From IMG/VR virus record IMGVR_UViG_3300039210_000244, positions 1 through 64,000 of that record: 64,000 nt of DNA. One strand, written 5' to 3'. Shown piece by piece: positions 22,400-31,510 of this stretch. The position numbers were made by a program, and so were the translations under genes. The DNA is from a virus. Below the pieces are notes generated by a model, which worked only from the letters and a program-made list of their open reading frames with translations, did no database searches and was not told the origin of the DNA. Numbering within the stretch: position 1 is the first letter of the stretch; every line of letters begins with the position of its first letter.

Positions 22400-22747
22400 T
22401 CAATTCCGCGTCGCCAGCCAACCGATCAGTGCACCGACGAACGGACCGACTGACGCCAGCCATCCCACCAGTTTGTATCCACCGCGAATTTGGTTCGCAA
22501 TCTCCTTGAACTGATCCACCGCGATCCGGAGTTCGGCTGATTCTTTTTGTGCGGCCTCGAACCGGGCGCTGCTCTCTTTTTGATTGGCTTGGAGCTGTGT
22601 TCGCAACTCGACGATCGCCGATGGTTCCTGCTCCGCCCGCGTCTTCAGCGTGGCATCGATCGCTGCCACCTTTTGAGCCATCTCGCCGACCTGCTTCGTC
22701 AGCACTTCAATCAGTCGTTCGAGGCGTTGCGTAGAATCGTCAGACAT
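22400..22747 (-). CDS. Coiled-coil protein with C-terminal membrane anchor (XhlA-like)
   Basis: 115 aa. Residues 1-85 are coiled coil (RLERLIEVLTKQVGEMAQKVAAIDATLKTRAE), followed by one transmembrane helix near the end (GGYKLVGWLASVGPFVGALIGWLA). This layout matches haemolysin XhlA-type and other holin-associated proteins. A role in lysis is likely but not proven. Confidence 0.6.
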   Translation of the reverse strand: MSDDSTQRLERLIEVLTKQVGEMAQKVAAIDATLKTRAEQEPSAIVELRTQLQANQKESSARFEAAQKESAELRIAVDQFKEIANQIRGGYKLVGWLASVGPFVGALIGWLATRN

Positions 22748-22812
22748 GGTTGAGAGGGTTCATCTGTAAGAGAACAACCTCCCATCATTCGGGAATTTAT
22801 TTCGCTAAAATT

Positions 22813-23883
22813 CTATGCAGCCAACGGCGCCGTATTTGCTCCCTCAACCTGCATCCTCGAATCGATCGCTTTCTCTATCGAGGTTTTCGCGCCATCAACT
22901 GCTCGCGGAATGCGATAGCGCAAATGCTCCTTGAGTTCGGAGAACGCGGCCACCGCTTTAGGGACGCCCACAGACGCCTCATCCTTGAGGTCCTGCACGC
23001 TCGCGCGGAGCTTCCGCTCAATCTGCCCAGTGAGCCACAGATGGCGCGCCACGAGCCCGCCGCCGATGAGGATCAGCGCAAGGCCACCGCCCGCGACATA
23101 GATGAACCACGTTTGACCGACGATATAACCGGCGCCGATTAGCAGCATGCCACCGACGGCACCCGGGACCGCTTTAGTCAGCGCCGCGATGCCGGTGAAA
23201 AAGAGTAGGGCACCACAACCGAGCACGACCGCCATTCCCGTGCCGACCAAAATGCGAGACGCCCATCGGAGAAGATCGTCCGCGTGCTTTTTGTTCGCGG
23301 CCACAATCGCAGCCTTCGCCGCCGCAACTTCCGCGTCTTTGTCGGCGATGACCTTTTCGAGCGCGCTCTTCTGCTCGGCGAGCTCGGTGTCGGCGGCCGT
23401 TCGCAGCGCCACGAGTTGCTCGTCGCGCGCTTTGATTGTCTTCTGTTCCGCCTCCATCGCCAGCTTCAACCGCGACGTTTCATCGAGCGCAGAGCCGTAA
23501 AGTTTTTTCTGCTCCGCGAGATCACCTTTGACCGTCGCGAGAATTCGCGCGTCAGCCTCCGCTTTCTTCGCCGGTGTTGGATCTCCGACGATCGCGTGCG
23601 CGAGGTCAGCCTCCGCCGTGATAATTTCCTTCCCCTTGCTCGCTTCCGTTTTCTCCGCGCCCTGGCCTATGCCGTAAACGTTACCGGCGAGATCACCAAG
23701 CAGAGAATCTTTCGCCTCCAGCTGTTGTCCGAGCGCGGCGATTTGTTTTTGCTGCTCCTGTCCCAGCTGTTCCGTCTTCGGTCCGACTGGAGCAACGACC
23801 GTTTTCGTACTCTGGCAGCTGACGTTCAACAGAAGCACAAAGGCAACGACGAATAGTCCAAGGCAAGCGAGCGCGTTTTTCAT
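22813..23883 (-). CDS. Large coiled-coil lipoprotein with transmembrane segments
   Basis: 356 aa. Lipoprotein signal MKNALACLGLFVVAFVLLLNVSC (lipobox LNVSC). A long coiled coil follows (about 35-200), then two or three hydrophobic helices (ILVGTGMAVVLGCGALLFFTGIAAL and a Gly/Ile-rich segment around 240-285) and a charged C-terminal helix. It may span or bridge the envelope, resembling fused spanin-like or tail-associated membrane proteins. Function is inferred from topology only. Confidence 0.6.
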   Translation of the reverse strand: MKNALACLGLFVVAFVLLLNVSCQSTKTVVAPVGPKTEQLGQEQQKQIAALGQQLEAKDSLLGDLAGNVYGIGQGAEKTEASKGKEIITAEADLAHAIVGDPTPAKKAEADARILATVKGDLAEQKKLYGSALDETSRLKLAMEAEQKTIKARDEQLVALRTAADTELAEQKSALEKVIADKDAEVAAAKAAIVAANKKHADDLLRWASRILVGTGMAVVLGCGALLFFTGIAALTKAVPGAVGGMLLIGAGYIVGQTWFIYVAGGGLALILIGGGLVARHLWLTGQIERKLRASVQDLKDEASVGVPKAVAAFSELKEHLRYRIPRAVDGAKTSIEKAIDSRMQVEGANTAPLAA

Positions 23884-23955
23884 TTCAGGTTCGGGTTCTC
23901 CTTCAGCTCTGAGCGTCGGAGGTATCAGAGCAAGCTATACAGATTAAAATCCTCC

Positions 23956-24174
23956 TCAGTATATTGCCCGTTCCAGAGGCACCTGCCAAAGTCCCCCCTT
24001 CCCCACGCGATAAGGCATGAGGAAAGGGATGACGATGACGGTGCCTCCAAATTGCCCTGTCCCTGTCGGCCCCACCAGTTTTCCAAGCAGCAGCTCCCGC
24101 CGAGTATGGCCCCACGTTTCACGGTTCTTTATCGCTGTGCTCAGGTCGGCCCCAGTCTTCGCCGGGTCCGCCAT
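23956..24174 (-). CDS. Possible small protein, 72 aa
   Basis: Open frame MADPAKTGADLSTAIKNRETWGHTRRELLLGKL...GGTVIVIPFLMPYRVGKG, one of several overlapping frames here. It is preferred because its codons use G or C in third position like neighbouring genes. No leader repeat and no family recognised, so it may be spurious. Confidence 0.35.
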   Translation of the reverse strand: MADPAKTGADLSTAIKNRETWGHTRRELLLGKLVGPTGTGQFGGTVIVIPFLMPYRVGKGGLWQVPLERAIY

Positions 24175-24456
24175 TCAGCTGTAACGGGTGGTAGTTGCCA
24201 CCGATCACAGCACTCGCCAAAAATGAACACGATTGCCGATGTCGGCCCTCGTTTTCCGTTCGTTCGTAGCCGCGACGTAAAAACAAGAACACCTCGGCGT
24301 GTCTCACGACGCCGAGGTGTTCTTTTCGATTCAGGTCTTAGTGACGGGATCGCCGTCACTCAAATTGGGTTCCTCGTTGCTGTGAGACTCGCAACGCAGA
24401 AACGGATGAGATCAAACACCGCGGAAGTAAAGATTATTCAGAAAACAATCTGTCAC
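24175..24456. other. Intergenic region with terminator, no gene seen
   Basis: About 280 bp between the small gene 23956-24174 and the tail operon end. It holds the 16-bp-stem terminator and, near 24426, an AATCTTTACT resembling the phage -35 block but without a -10. No credible coding frame. Confidence 0.5.
24285..24324. terminator. Strong bidirectional terminator
   Basis: Perfect 16-bp stem AAGAACACCTCGGCGT / ACGCCGAGGTGTTCTT with an 8-nt loop, flanked by TTTT on the plus strand and by GTTTTTACG on the minus strand. It ends the long leftward tail operon. Confidence 0.9.
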
Positions 24457-24822
24457 TTAGACATCGATCGCGTCCGAGAAAACAGTGAGCTGTCCCGCTT
24501 CCGGCTGAAAATCACAGATGGCCGGCTCAACCTTCGCGGCGGCGTAAATCTGAGCGCGGAAAGGATCATCCGCTGGATTTGCGGCAAGCGCGGTGGTCGA
24601 GAGCCATTGGTCGAACTTCGCACCGCTCAATCGCAGCTTGGCAAACGGGCGATCAGCCATCGAAAGCGTGGCCTTGGGGTTGGTCGCAGCCTGCGCGGCA
24701 CTGAGGTAAAGCCCGAACCAAACAGAAATTTCTTTGCTCAGATAGTCAGCCGGCGCGGCGATAATCTTGACGTAGTTGCCTGCGGCACCGTTGGGCAGGG
24801 TGAATGTTTTTTGGAGAGCCAT
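24457..24822 (-). CDS. Last gene of the tail operon, hypothetical
   Basis: 121 aa. MALQKTFTLPNGAAGNYVKIIAAPADYLSKEISVWFGLYLSAAQA, then RLSGAKFDQWLSTTALAANPADDPFRAQIYAAAK. Similar small proteins follow the tail-tip gene in siphophages; probably a virion or tail accessory protein. It starts 5 bp after the stop of the tail-tip gene. Confidence 0.6.
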   Translation of the reverse strand: MALQKTFTLPNGAAGNYVKIIAAPADYLSKEISVWFGLYLSAAQAATNPKATLSMADRPFAKLRLSGAKFDQWLSTTALAANPADDPFRAQIYAAAKVEPAICDFQPEAGQLTVFSDAIDV

Positions 24823-24827
24823 GACGT

Positions 24828-27800
24828 TTAGGCGTATTCGGTGAGCGAAATCTGGCAGCGGTATTGCGCGCTAGCCCCTATGTTGGACGCGTCGCGGGTC
24901 CAGAGTTTTATATAGGCCGTGGTGGACGTGCTGGTGGCGCCGTCAACGGCGAGATAACGTCCGAGAACGTTGTCGTCGGATTCGACCTGAACCGATCCCA
25001 CGTCGGGATGCGCCGAGAAACCGCGATTGCTGATGTCGAGGGCGAAAATTTCGGACGCCGCGCCGCCGGTGAGCGGAGAAGTGACCATGTTCTCATCGTA
25101 CTTTGCGAGCACCTGGCGCACGCTCGATCCGCTGCCGGTCTTGACGCCGCTCATCGATACGTTCGCCGAACTTTGCTCGGACATCGATCCAGCCGCTAAC
25201 GCGAGAGTGAAATTTATCCAAATCCCCGTGTCCGTCCAATTGCCGCTGTCGGAATAATTCCCTGTGCGATCGCGTGTGCGAACCCACAGGCGCTGAGACG
25301 TAGTTGTGCCGCTGTAGAAAAAAACTTTCTCCGCAGTCCCATCTACAATCGTATCGGCCGAACTCGGCGGCGTTCCGGTGCTTCCGCTGATTCCAAATTC
25401 GTAATTAGCAACATCGCGATCCGCGCTTCTGGTGAACGTAACCGTCATTCCGTATATCTGAGTGGAGCCCCAATACTTGGCGGCAATCGGGTAGGAAGAG
25501 TCAGGCGCGTGACCTACAAAGCCGGTGGGGTTGGCCGGGCCGGACGATTTATTTGGCGCCGTGAAAGGCGAACCGGTAGCCAAAACAATTGCGCTCGGAG
25601 CAAGATCGAACGTGAACACCTGCACCGCCACCTCGTACGACATGTTGGGCGCGAGGTCGTCGATCGTGCTCGTGCGCGGCGTCGGATTCCGGTTGTTGTC
25701 CCATTGGTCAGCGACTATCCATCCGGTCGATCCGTTCTTCCGATACAGAACGTTCATGATGTACCCGCCGGTGGGCATTGCCGGGACGTTGATCACGAGG
25801 CGGGAAAGCGCGGTGCCGTCACCGGCGAGATACGCGCTCGACGTGTTGAGGGTAGGCGCAGCCGGGTCTGTCGGCGGCGTCGTTTCGACGTAACCTTGGA
25901 GCAAGATCCACGTGTAGCTTCCGACCAACGTGCTCGGCGTCGCGCTATTGCTGGAGTACGTGCCGATGTACTTACCAACGACATCCCCTCCGGAGGCCGT
26001 GAACGTCGCGCCGCCGTCATTCGAGAACTTGAAATAAAAGTAAGCGTTGTCCCCAGGCGTGCCATCGTCACCGATGATCTTCATCGCCGCCGTGAACGTG
26101 CCGGTGGTGCCGACTTTTTGATGCTGGTAAAGATCGCCAACGGTGAACGTCGAATGCCACGAGGCACCATCCACGGAATACTCAATGATTACGTCGTTTC
26201 CGGCTACTCCGTCATAGCCTTCGCGGACTTTGACGATCGAGATATAATCTTCCACGCCGTCCCAAACGACTTTCACGGTGATCGCCTCGCTCAGCATGGA
26301 TGAGACATCGACCGCACACGTGGTGCCTGTGACGGTCAGAGTCGCGCTGCCTGACGTGACGCTGAAGGTCGGCGAGCCCGCGAGATTCTGGCCGGTCGCC
26401 GTAAAGTTGATTGTCGCCGGAACCGGCGTCGTCGGCGCGGCCTTCGCGTATTGGACGGTCTGAGTGTCCGAGGTGAGCACAACCAACTTGGCGTTCGTGC
26501 CGCCGGTGCCGGCTTTTGACTTCGTGATCGTGAACCGCCGTACAATTGAATCGTAGCCAGTCCGCGCCGCGGTGATGTCCACGTATCCAACGTCCGCCGA
26601 CAGCGCCGAAACGGTCACAACGCGGCCAACCAGCGCCGACGTGCAGTCCGTGTCCGCTTTCGTGACGGTCCAATCTGCCGACGAATCAACCACGCCCTCA
26701 TAAATCTTGATCTCCGTCGAGGCGCCCGCAAACGACGACACCACGCCGGCAGAGTCTGCGGGAACAAGGTGAGCCTCGTTCGTCAGGATCGCATTCGGGC
26801 CACCGACGCCGCGTGGCGTGATTGCGGCGGAATTGCTTTTCTCTCCGATCAATTCGCCAGCCGACACCCCGGAGATCCAATACCAATATGGCACGTCAAC
26901 ATCGACCGTCACATCAACGAACCGCGGGTAAGCCTGCTCCGCGATCTCGGTCGATGCAGCCGGATCGCTCGTGGTGCCTCGGAAAATCTTGTATTCAACC
27001 GCGCCCGGGATCGCGGTCCACGTGAGGCCAATCGCTTTGCCGGTGCCAGCAATCGCCGCGAGGTCGGTCGCCGCGGCCGGAGTCGCGTCCGGTACGACAA
27101 CCGTAATCTGCGGAACGTACGCGGCGCTCGTTTGAGGGTAGAATTCCGCAAGCGTTACGGCATCAGCCACGCGGCGAACGTGCTCCGCATACGCAGTGTC
27201 GGGATCGTACAGCCCCGCGTTGCCGAACGGGATCATCCGGAAGTAGCTCGGATCTAGCGCAACGTTCGGTGCCTCAAAATCTGGGTGCCAAAGGAAAGAG
27301 ACATTTTCGATCGGCGCGCACCAAACCTCATACGTCGCCCACGAATCAGGGAACGAACCGGCCGAAAATTCCGCCGCAACCGTGTTCCTACGAGCGCGAA
27401 GCACAGGCACATCGAAAGTGTCGGTCGCAACCGCGCTCACCGGGCCGGCCACCGACAGGAATTCAACCCAAGGTTTCCCGTCCGGCTTCGCGACGATGTT
27501 ACCGCCACCGTCTTTTTTAATTAGACAAATGACCATCGAATCCATCGCGGCCTCGCCAGCGCCGCCGTTCCAGTTCGTCAGATAGGTCGAATCACGCCGC
27601 GGGTCCACGCCGTTTGAGCCCGTGAGCAACGACACGCGCAGGGTCGTGGCAACGTTCGAGAACGCGGCAACGAGATTGAGCGGCAAGGCAAACGCCGGCT
27701 GCCGACCAATCTCCGCGTAGTCGCCAGCGACGGTCTTGCAGTATTGGACGATGTACCAAAAGGCCATGTCCGCAGGCCGTGCGGCAAAAGCAACAACACT

Positions 27801-29075
27801 CGGGCTGTCGCCAGTAACGTCCGAATCGAGTGAGACAATCCGAGAATAATTGACCGGCGGAGTCGCATCATCCGCGACATTGATGACCGGAGTCGGCACG
27901 ACCACCTGCACGGCGCCGTTCGTTTCAAGCTCACCGGTGATTGTGATCGGACCCGTTTTGTCGAACGATCGACGCAAAATGAAAAAAAGTCGGATGTCTG
28001 ACGCCTCACCCTGTTCCTCGACCGGGAAGGTGAAGTAGTCGCCGGGACGTAGTTTTGTCCCGTCGGAATTCACCGCTTTCCCGCGTTTGACTTCGAGTTC
28101 GAGCGTGGTTTTTGGATACGCCGCCGCGCGCAGGAGATCCGCACCGTGCGCAAAAACTTGAGCCTCGTGGGTGAGCAGCTGGCGCGACGCCGTTTTGCGC
28201 CGCACGATCCCCGTGGATCGGACGGAAGCGGTATTGTCCACCGTTCGAGCGTCGCCCTTGTGGTGTTTGTCGGCGTTTCGGAATTCGATCGAGAACGAGT
28301 TCGGTAGCGCCGAGGCGTCTTCCGTTTCAAAATGGGCTGAGTCAACGTCGTCATGAGTGAGAGCGGTAGCGCCTGCCACGACCCCTGTCCGTATGCGTCG
28401 GCCAGCCTCGATTCGACCATCCGCACCCATTCGTAGCCACGCATTGGAGACGCTTGAGAGATCGGCGAGCGCCGACTTCATGTTCGTCTTCTCATTCCAG
28501 AATGGAGCAACCGATGACGAGATTCGGTTCGTTCCTGCAACCGTCTCGGCAGCGAGGTCATTGCTCAATGTCACGAACGACGCTGCGTTCAACTTGTCGG
28601 ACGGCAGTCCACCGAAATTCCACGAGGTAAGGATCTCAGCCGCTACCGCCGCGGGATTACATGTGTCGTTGCCGTCAATCTGCTCCGTACCGTTGCTGAT
28701 TATCAGCTGATTTGGCGCGCGGCTCCAACACACCTCGATCGTCGGCGCGGCGGTCTCGCCACTTACGCCAAAGGAGCAATCCACCAAAACAAGATACACC
28801 CACCCACGGTACGCAGGCTGGAGTTTGAACGACGCGAGCACGCTGTCGGCCGCCTGCGTTTCCGTGCCCCAGTAGAAATATGCCGGCCCAACTCCGGTCA
28901 GAAAAATTGCCGAATAGTCAGCGCCTACTGGTTTACTGAGCGGTCCAGACCAAACGGTTTTACCTCCGAAAACGATCCATTCTAGGCTATACGCCGGCCC
29001 CTCGCCAAGCGCGCCTGCGAGGGTGCCGTGGTACTCGTTGGTCGTGCTCGCCCCGCCTTTTGATCCGGAACTCAT
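24828..29075 (-). CDS. Tail tip attachment (host specificity) protein, J-like
   Basis: 1415 aa. The N-terminal 450 residues have the J/gp21-type fold signs (GGKTVWSGPLSKP, YRGWVYLVLVDCSFG, WNFGGLPSDKLNAASF). A fibronectin III domain lies around 680-770 (ATDLAAIAGTGKAIGLTWTAIPGAVEYKIFRG), then Ig-like/beta repeats and a second FN3-like region (about 1080-1180) before a beta-rich C-terminus. It should sit at the tail tip and contact the host receptor. Position after NlpC/P60 and a small gene is the standard siphophage order. Confidence 0.85.
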   Translation of the reverse strand: MSSGSKGGASTTNEYHGTLAGALGEGPAYSLEWIVFGGKTVWSGPLSKPVGADYSAIFLTGVGPAYFYWGTETQAADSVLASFKLQPAYRGWVYLVLVDCSFGVSGETAAPTIEVCWSRAPNQLIISNGTEQIDGNDTCNPAAVAAEILTSWNFGGLPSDKLNAASFVTLSNDLAAETVAGTNRISSSVAPFWNEKTNMKSALADLSSVSNAWLRMGADGRIEAGRRIRTGVVAGATALTHDDVDSAHFETEDASALPNSFSIEFRNADKHHKGDARTVDNTASVRSTGIVRRKTASRQLLTHEAQVFAHGADLLRAAAYPKTTLELEVKRGKAVNSDGTKLRPGDYFTFPVEEQGEASDIRLFFILRRSFDKTGPITITGELETNGAVQVVVPTPVINVADDATPPVNYSRIVSLDSDVTGDSPSVVAFAARPADMAFWYIVQYCKTVAGDYAEIGRQPAFALPLNLVAAFSNVATTLRVSLLTGSNGVDPRRDSTYLTNWNGGAGEAAMDSMVICLIKKDGGGNIVAKPDGKPWVEFLSVAGPVSAVATDTFDVPVLRARRNTVAAEFSAGSFPDSWATYEVWCAPIENVSFLWHPDFEAPNVALDPSYFRMIPFGNAGLYDPDTAYAEHVRRVADAVTLAEFYPQTSAAYVPQITVVVPDATPAAATDLAAIAGTGKAIGLTWTAIPGAVEYKIFRGTTSDPAASTEIAEQAYPRFVDVTVDVDVPYWYWISGVSAGELIGEKSNSAAITPRGVGGPNAILTNEAHLVPADSAGVVSSFAGASTEIKIYEGVVDSSADWTVTKADTDCTSALVGRVVTVSALSADVGYVDITAARTGYDSIVRRFTITKSKAGTGGTNAKLVVLTSDTQTVQYAKAAPTTPVPATINFTATGQNLAGSPTFSVTSGSATLTVTGTTCAVDVSSMLSEAITVKVVWDGVEDYISIVKVREGYDGVAGNDVIIEYSVDGASWHSTFTVGDLYQHQKVGTTGTFTAAMKIIGDDGTPGDNAYFYFKFSNDGGATFTASGGDVVGKYIGTYSSNSATPSTLVGSYTWILLQGYVETTPPTDPAAPTLNTSSAYLAGDGTALSRLVINVPAMPTGGYIMNVLYRKNGSTGWIVADQWDNNRNPTPRTSTIDDLAPNMSYEVAVQVFTFDLAPSAIVLATGSPFTAPNKSSGPANPTGFVGHAPDSSYPIAAKYWGSTQIYGMTVTFTRSADRDVANYEFGISGSTGTPPSSADTIVDGTAEKVFFYSGTTTSQRLWVRTRDRTGNYSDSGNWTDTGIWINFTLALAAGSMSEQSSANVSMSGVKTGSGSSVRQVLAKYDENMVTSPLTGGAASEIFALDISNRGFSAHPDVGSVQVESDDNVLGRYLAVDGATSTSTTAYIKLWTRDASNIGASAQYRCQISLTEYA

Positions 29076-29272
29076 TTCTTTCCCCCAGACTGTGCCGGCA
29101 CCTTAACCACGCGCTGACCGTAGATTGGCGTGAGCCAGCGGATCGTCGTCTTGATTGTCCCCATTCCGAGCGGGATCGCCTGCGCCGCACGAGCGGACGA
29201 CAGCGACTCGTCCTCCGCCTTGAATTCGTCGGTCGTGTTCGGTTCTGCGGCTTGGTCTGTCCTTGCGCCCAT
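29072..29272 (-). CDS. Small tail-tip gene, 66 aa
   Basis: The stop overlaps the J-like start (ATGA) and the start is 4 bp from the NlpC/P60 gene. The N-terminus is acidic and disordered; the C-terminal part GMGTIKTTIRWLTPIYGQRVVKVPAQSGGKK is basic. Likely a small virion assembly protein as found in this position in related gene clusters. Confidence 0.6.
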   Translation of the reverse strand: MGARTDQAAEPNTTDEFKAEDESLSSARAAQAIPLGMGTIKTTIRWLTPIYGQRVVKVPAQSGGKK

Positions 29273-29276
29273 TTGA

Positions 29277-29720
29277 TTATTTGATTGGACGCCATGCGCG
29301 GCGTAGTCGTTTCAATAGCTGCTTCTCCCTGAATGACGCGACGTGCACGCCGCCCTTCTGCCAGCTGTGCACCATTTCGTTCGCATCGAGCGCAAGCCCG
29401 ATGTGTCCGATGCCGGCATAGAAAAGTAGAACGTCGCCCGCGCTGATCCCGGTCAAATTTATCGGGTAAAAAAATGCAGGATGATCATCGAGCACATGGG
29501 CGATCCGCTCCAACGACTCGGATTTCGACACGTCGGCGCGATCAAACGGCTCCGGCCCTTCGTGGCCGAACTTCTGCAAGATCGCAAATGGCAGCCCGCC
29601 GCAACTGGCACCCGTGCCCTTCATTGGAACCCCGTTCCCAACCCACGGCGTACCGAACCATGACATCGCTTCGGCGCGAAGGGCGATCGCGTCTGCAGCC
29701 GTTGAAATCACGGGGATCAT
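29277..29720 (-). CDS. NlpC/P60 family tail peptidase
   Basis: 147 aa. Catalytic Cys in GASCGGLPFAI (C40) and catalytic His in GHIGLALD; a third polar residue follows in MVHSW. The spacing fits NlpC/P60 cysteine peptidases. In this tail position (lambda K-like) the enzyme probably trims peptidoglycan during DNA entry. It begins by overlapping the stop of the upstream minor tail gene. Confidence 0.88.
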   Translation of the reverse strand: MIPVISTAADAIALRAEAMSWFGTPWVGNGVPMKGTGASCGGLPFAILQKFGHEGPEPFDRADVSKSESLERIAHVLDDHPAFFYPINLTGISAGDVLLFYAGIGHIGLALDANEMVHSWQKGGVHVASFREKQLLKRLRRAWRPIK

Positions 29721-31510
29721 TTCTTCCCTCCGGTGTTTGTCTTCGCAGCGATCATGGTCGGATCAGCCTTCGGCATTTCCGGTGCTCCCCGGAAATTGTC
29801 GTAGTTGCTGTGCGCTTGACACGCTTCGGGAGTGCCGAGGCACCCGGGGACCAAGACCCAGCCCGGTTCAACCGCGGTCGGAGCGGGCGTAACTGGAGCG
29901 GCGAATATACACGAAAGATTTCCGTCCGGCAGATTCACAGAATCGACAATCGGATAGACCTGCGTTTCTCCGCCAATCACGCGTTCAGCATAGCCGTTCG
30001 CAAACCAATGATCAGGCAAGGCCGACGGACCGAATTCCGCTACGCCGGCGGTGATGCCGGCCAGCGCATGCGTGACCTGCACGTCCGCTTTCAATTTCGT
30101 GCACTTGGCATCGCAGAACACGGCTGCGCAATTCGGCGACAACGAGTAGCGCGGACCTTCGATGTCTAGCATCGAGCCGAGACCTTTCAGCTTCATCGTC
30201 AGGATCGGACCATCCCCCTTCGGGGCAACGGCCTTGCCCGTGTAGATCAGCTCGGCTGCGGTTGGGTTGTCTGCCGTCCCCTCGTAAATTTTAACTTCGA
30301 GAGGTATTGCGGCCGGCCGGTTGCGGAGCCTCGTAAATGGCGACCCCGCCCAATTTGCGACGGTCAAATCACAATCGTTGATCTGGAGGTTGATCTCCTC
30401 CGTGATCGTCCCGTGCTCGATCCCGCGGTGCTCGTACGTACCTCCCGGTCCCTCCCCACCAACTTCGTACGGTGTGAAGCGCCAAGTCGTATAACCGTCG
30501 CTCACGACATATCCGAACCACGGTCCGGGCACGCCGCCGATCGTCACGCCCGGAGTCTCGCCGGTCAGGACGAGGGTCTCTGTCGGCAGCTTGATAAACT
30601 CGATCTGACCGCTCACGCATTCGCCCGCGATCGCCGGAAGCTCCCAGTTCAACGTCAACGCGTCGCCGTAGAACCGGCCGACGTTGTAAACCGCTGAATC
30701 GTTGTTCGACGGGCAGCGCCACGCGCCCACCGTGCCACACCGGTCTCGGAACAGGGTCAGCAGATAACACGTCTCCGACAGATCCATCGCCTTGAAGTTG
30801 ATCGTCTGCTTACCGCGCGGAATCTGGGAATAGTATTCGTCGGCGTCCTCGCGACCGAAGCCGACCTTGGACCGCTTGATCCGCACATCATATTTTTCAG
30901 AGTTCGCGCCCCACGTGAACGGAACCGTCAGGGTTGGAACCGTCACCGTGCGCACGACCGATGTCGTCAACGCGACGACGTTCGGACGGAGCGCATTTGC
31001 GGCTGATCCATTCTCAATCACCTCGAACGAAACGACGTGATCGCCCTGGCCGTTAATCGTTATCAGCTCCGGGAATTGCGCGTCGAACCGCCCCCACAGG
31101 ACCGGAGCAACCATGCACAGCGACGACGGAACGAACGTGGACGGTCCCGCACCGGTTCCAATTTCATAAGTGGCAAAATCCGCCTCGAACCAAATCTTCA
31201 GCGCGCCAACGACGCTCGCTTCTTTGCCTCCAGAAAGGAGTGTCACCGCCGGCCAGAAGGGAGTGAGTACCGGACGATTGTCCCACGCGTCGAGCGATGC
31301 CGTCAGCACACCGTATTCGCCGGCGGTAAGCAGTCCGGTGAATTTGAAGGACGTAGTGGTTTCAACCGCCAACGGGAACCGCTCTTCACGATTCGTTTTG
31401 CCAGTGTTGCGCGTCGCCTTCGCCAAGATTTTTGCTGCGATCGGCTTCGACCAATCGTGCAGGTGGGGGATCAGAAATACGGCCTGGCCGAGATATGTCG
31501 TGGAGATCAT
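29717..31510 (-). CDS. Minor tail protein with C-terminal DUF2163/BR0599-like domain
   Basis: 597 aa from the ATG 31510 that overlaps the tape-measure stop. The N-terminal half (FLIPHLHDWSKPIAA..., SLDAWDNRPVLTPFWPA) is beta-rich. The C-terminal half contains KLKGLGSMLDIEGPRYSLSPNCAAVFCDAKCTK and ends CLGTPEACQAHSNYDNFRG, the Cys-pattern of the phage BR0599/DUF2163 family. It corresponds to the distal-tail/L-type protein between tape measure and NlpC peptidase. Confidence 0.8.
   Translation of the reverse strand: MISTTYLGQAVFLIPHLHDWSKPIAAKILAKATRNTGKTNREERFPLAVETTTSFKFTGLLTAGEYGVLTASLDAWDNRPVLTPFWPAVTLLSGGKEASVVGALKIWFEADFATYEIGTGAGPSTFVPSSLCMVAPVLWGRFDAQFPELITINGQGDHVVSFEVIENGSAANALRPNVVALTTSVVRTVTVPTLTVPFTWGANSEKYDVRIKRSKVGFGREDADEYYSQIPRGKQTINFKAMDLSETCYLLTLFRDRCGTVGAWRCPSNNDSAVYNVGRFYGDALTLNWELPAIAGECVSGQIEFIKLPTETLVLTGETPGVTIGGVPGPWFGYVVSDGYTTWRFTPYEVGGEGPGGTYEHRGIEHGTITEEINLQINDCDLTVANWAGSPFTRLRNRPAAIPLEVKIYEGTADNPTAAELIYTGKAVAPKGDGPILTMKLKGLGSMLDIEGPRYSLSPNCAAVFCDAKCTKLKADVQVTHALAGITAGVAEFGPSALPDHWFANGYAERVIGGETQVYPIVDSVNLPDGNLSCIFAAPVTPAPTAVEPGWVLVPGCLGTPEACQAHSNYDNFRGAPEMPKADPTMIAAKTNTGGKK

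Noticed and set aside
24403-24433. AATCTTTACT near 24426 resembling the phage promoter -35 block
   Set aside because: At the 17-bp position there is CATCCG, no -10-like sequence, and no repeat leader or clear gene follows.
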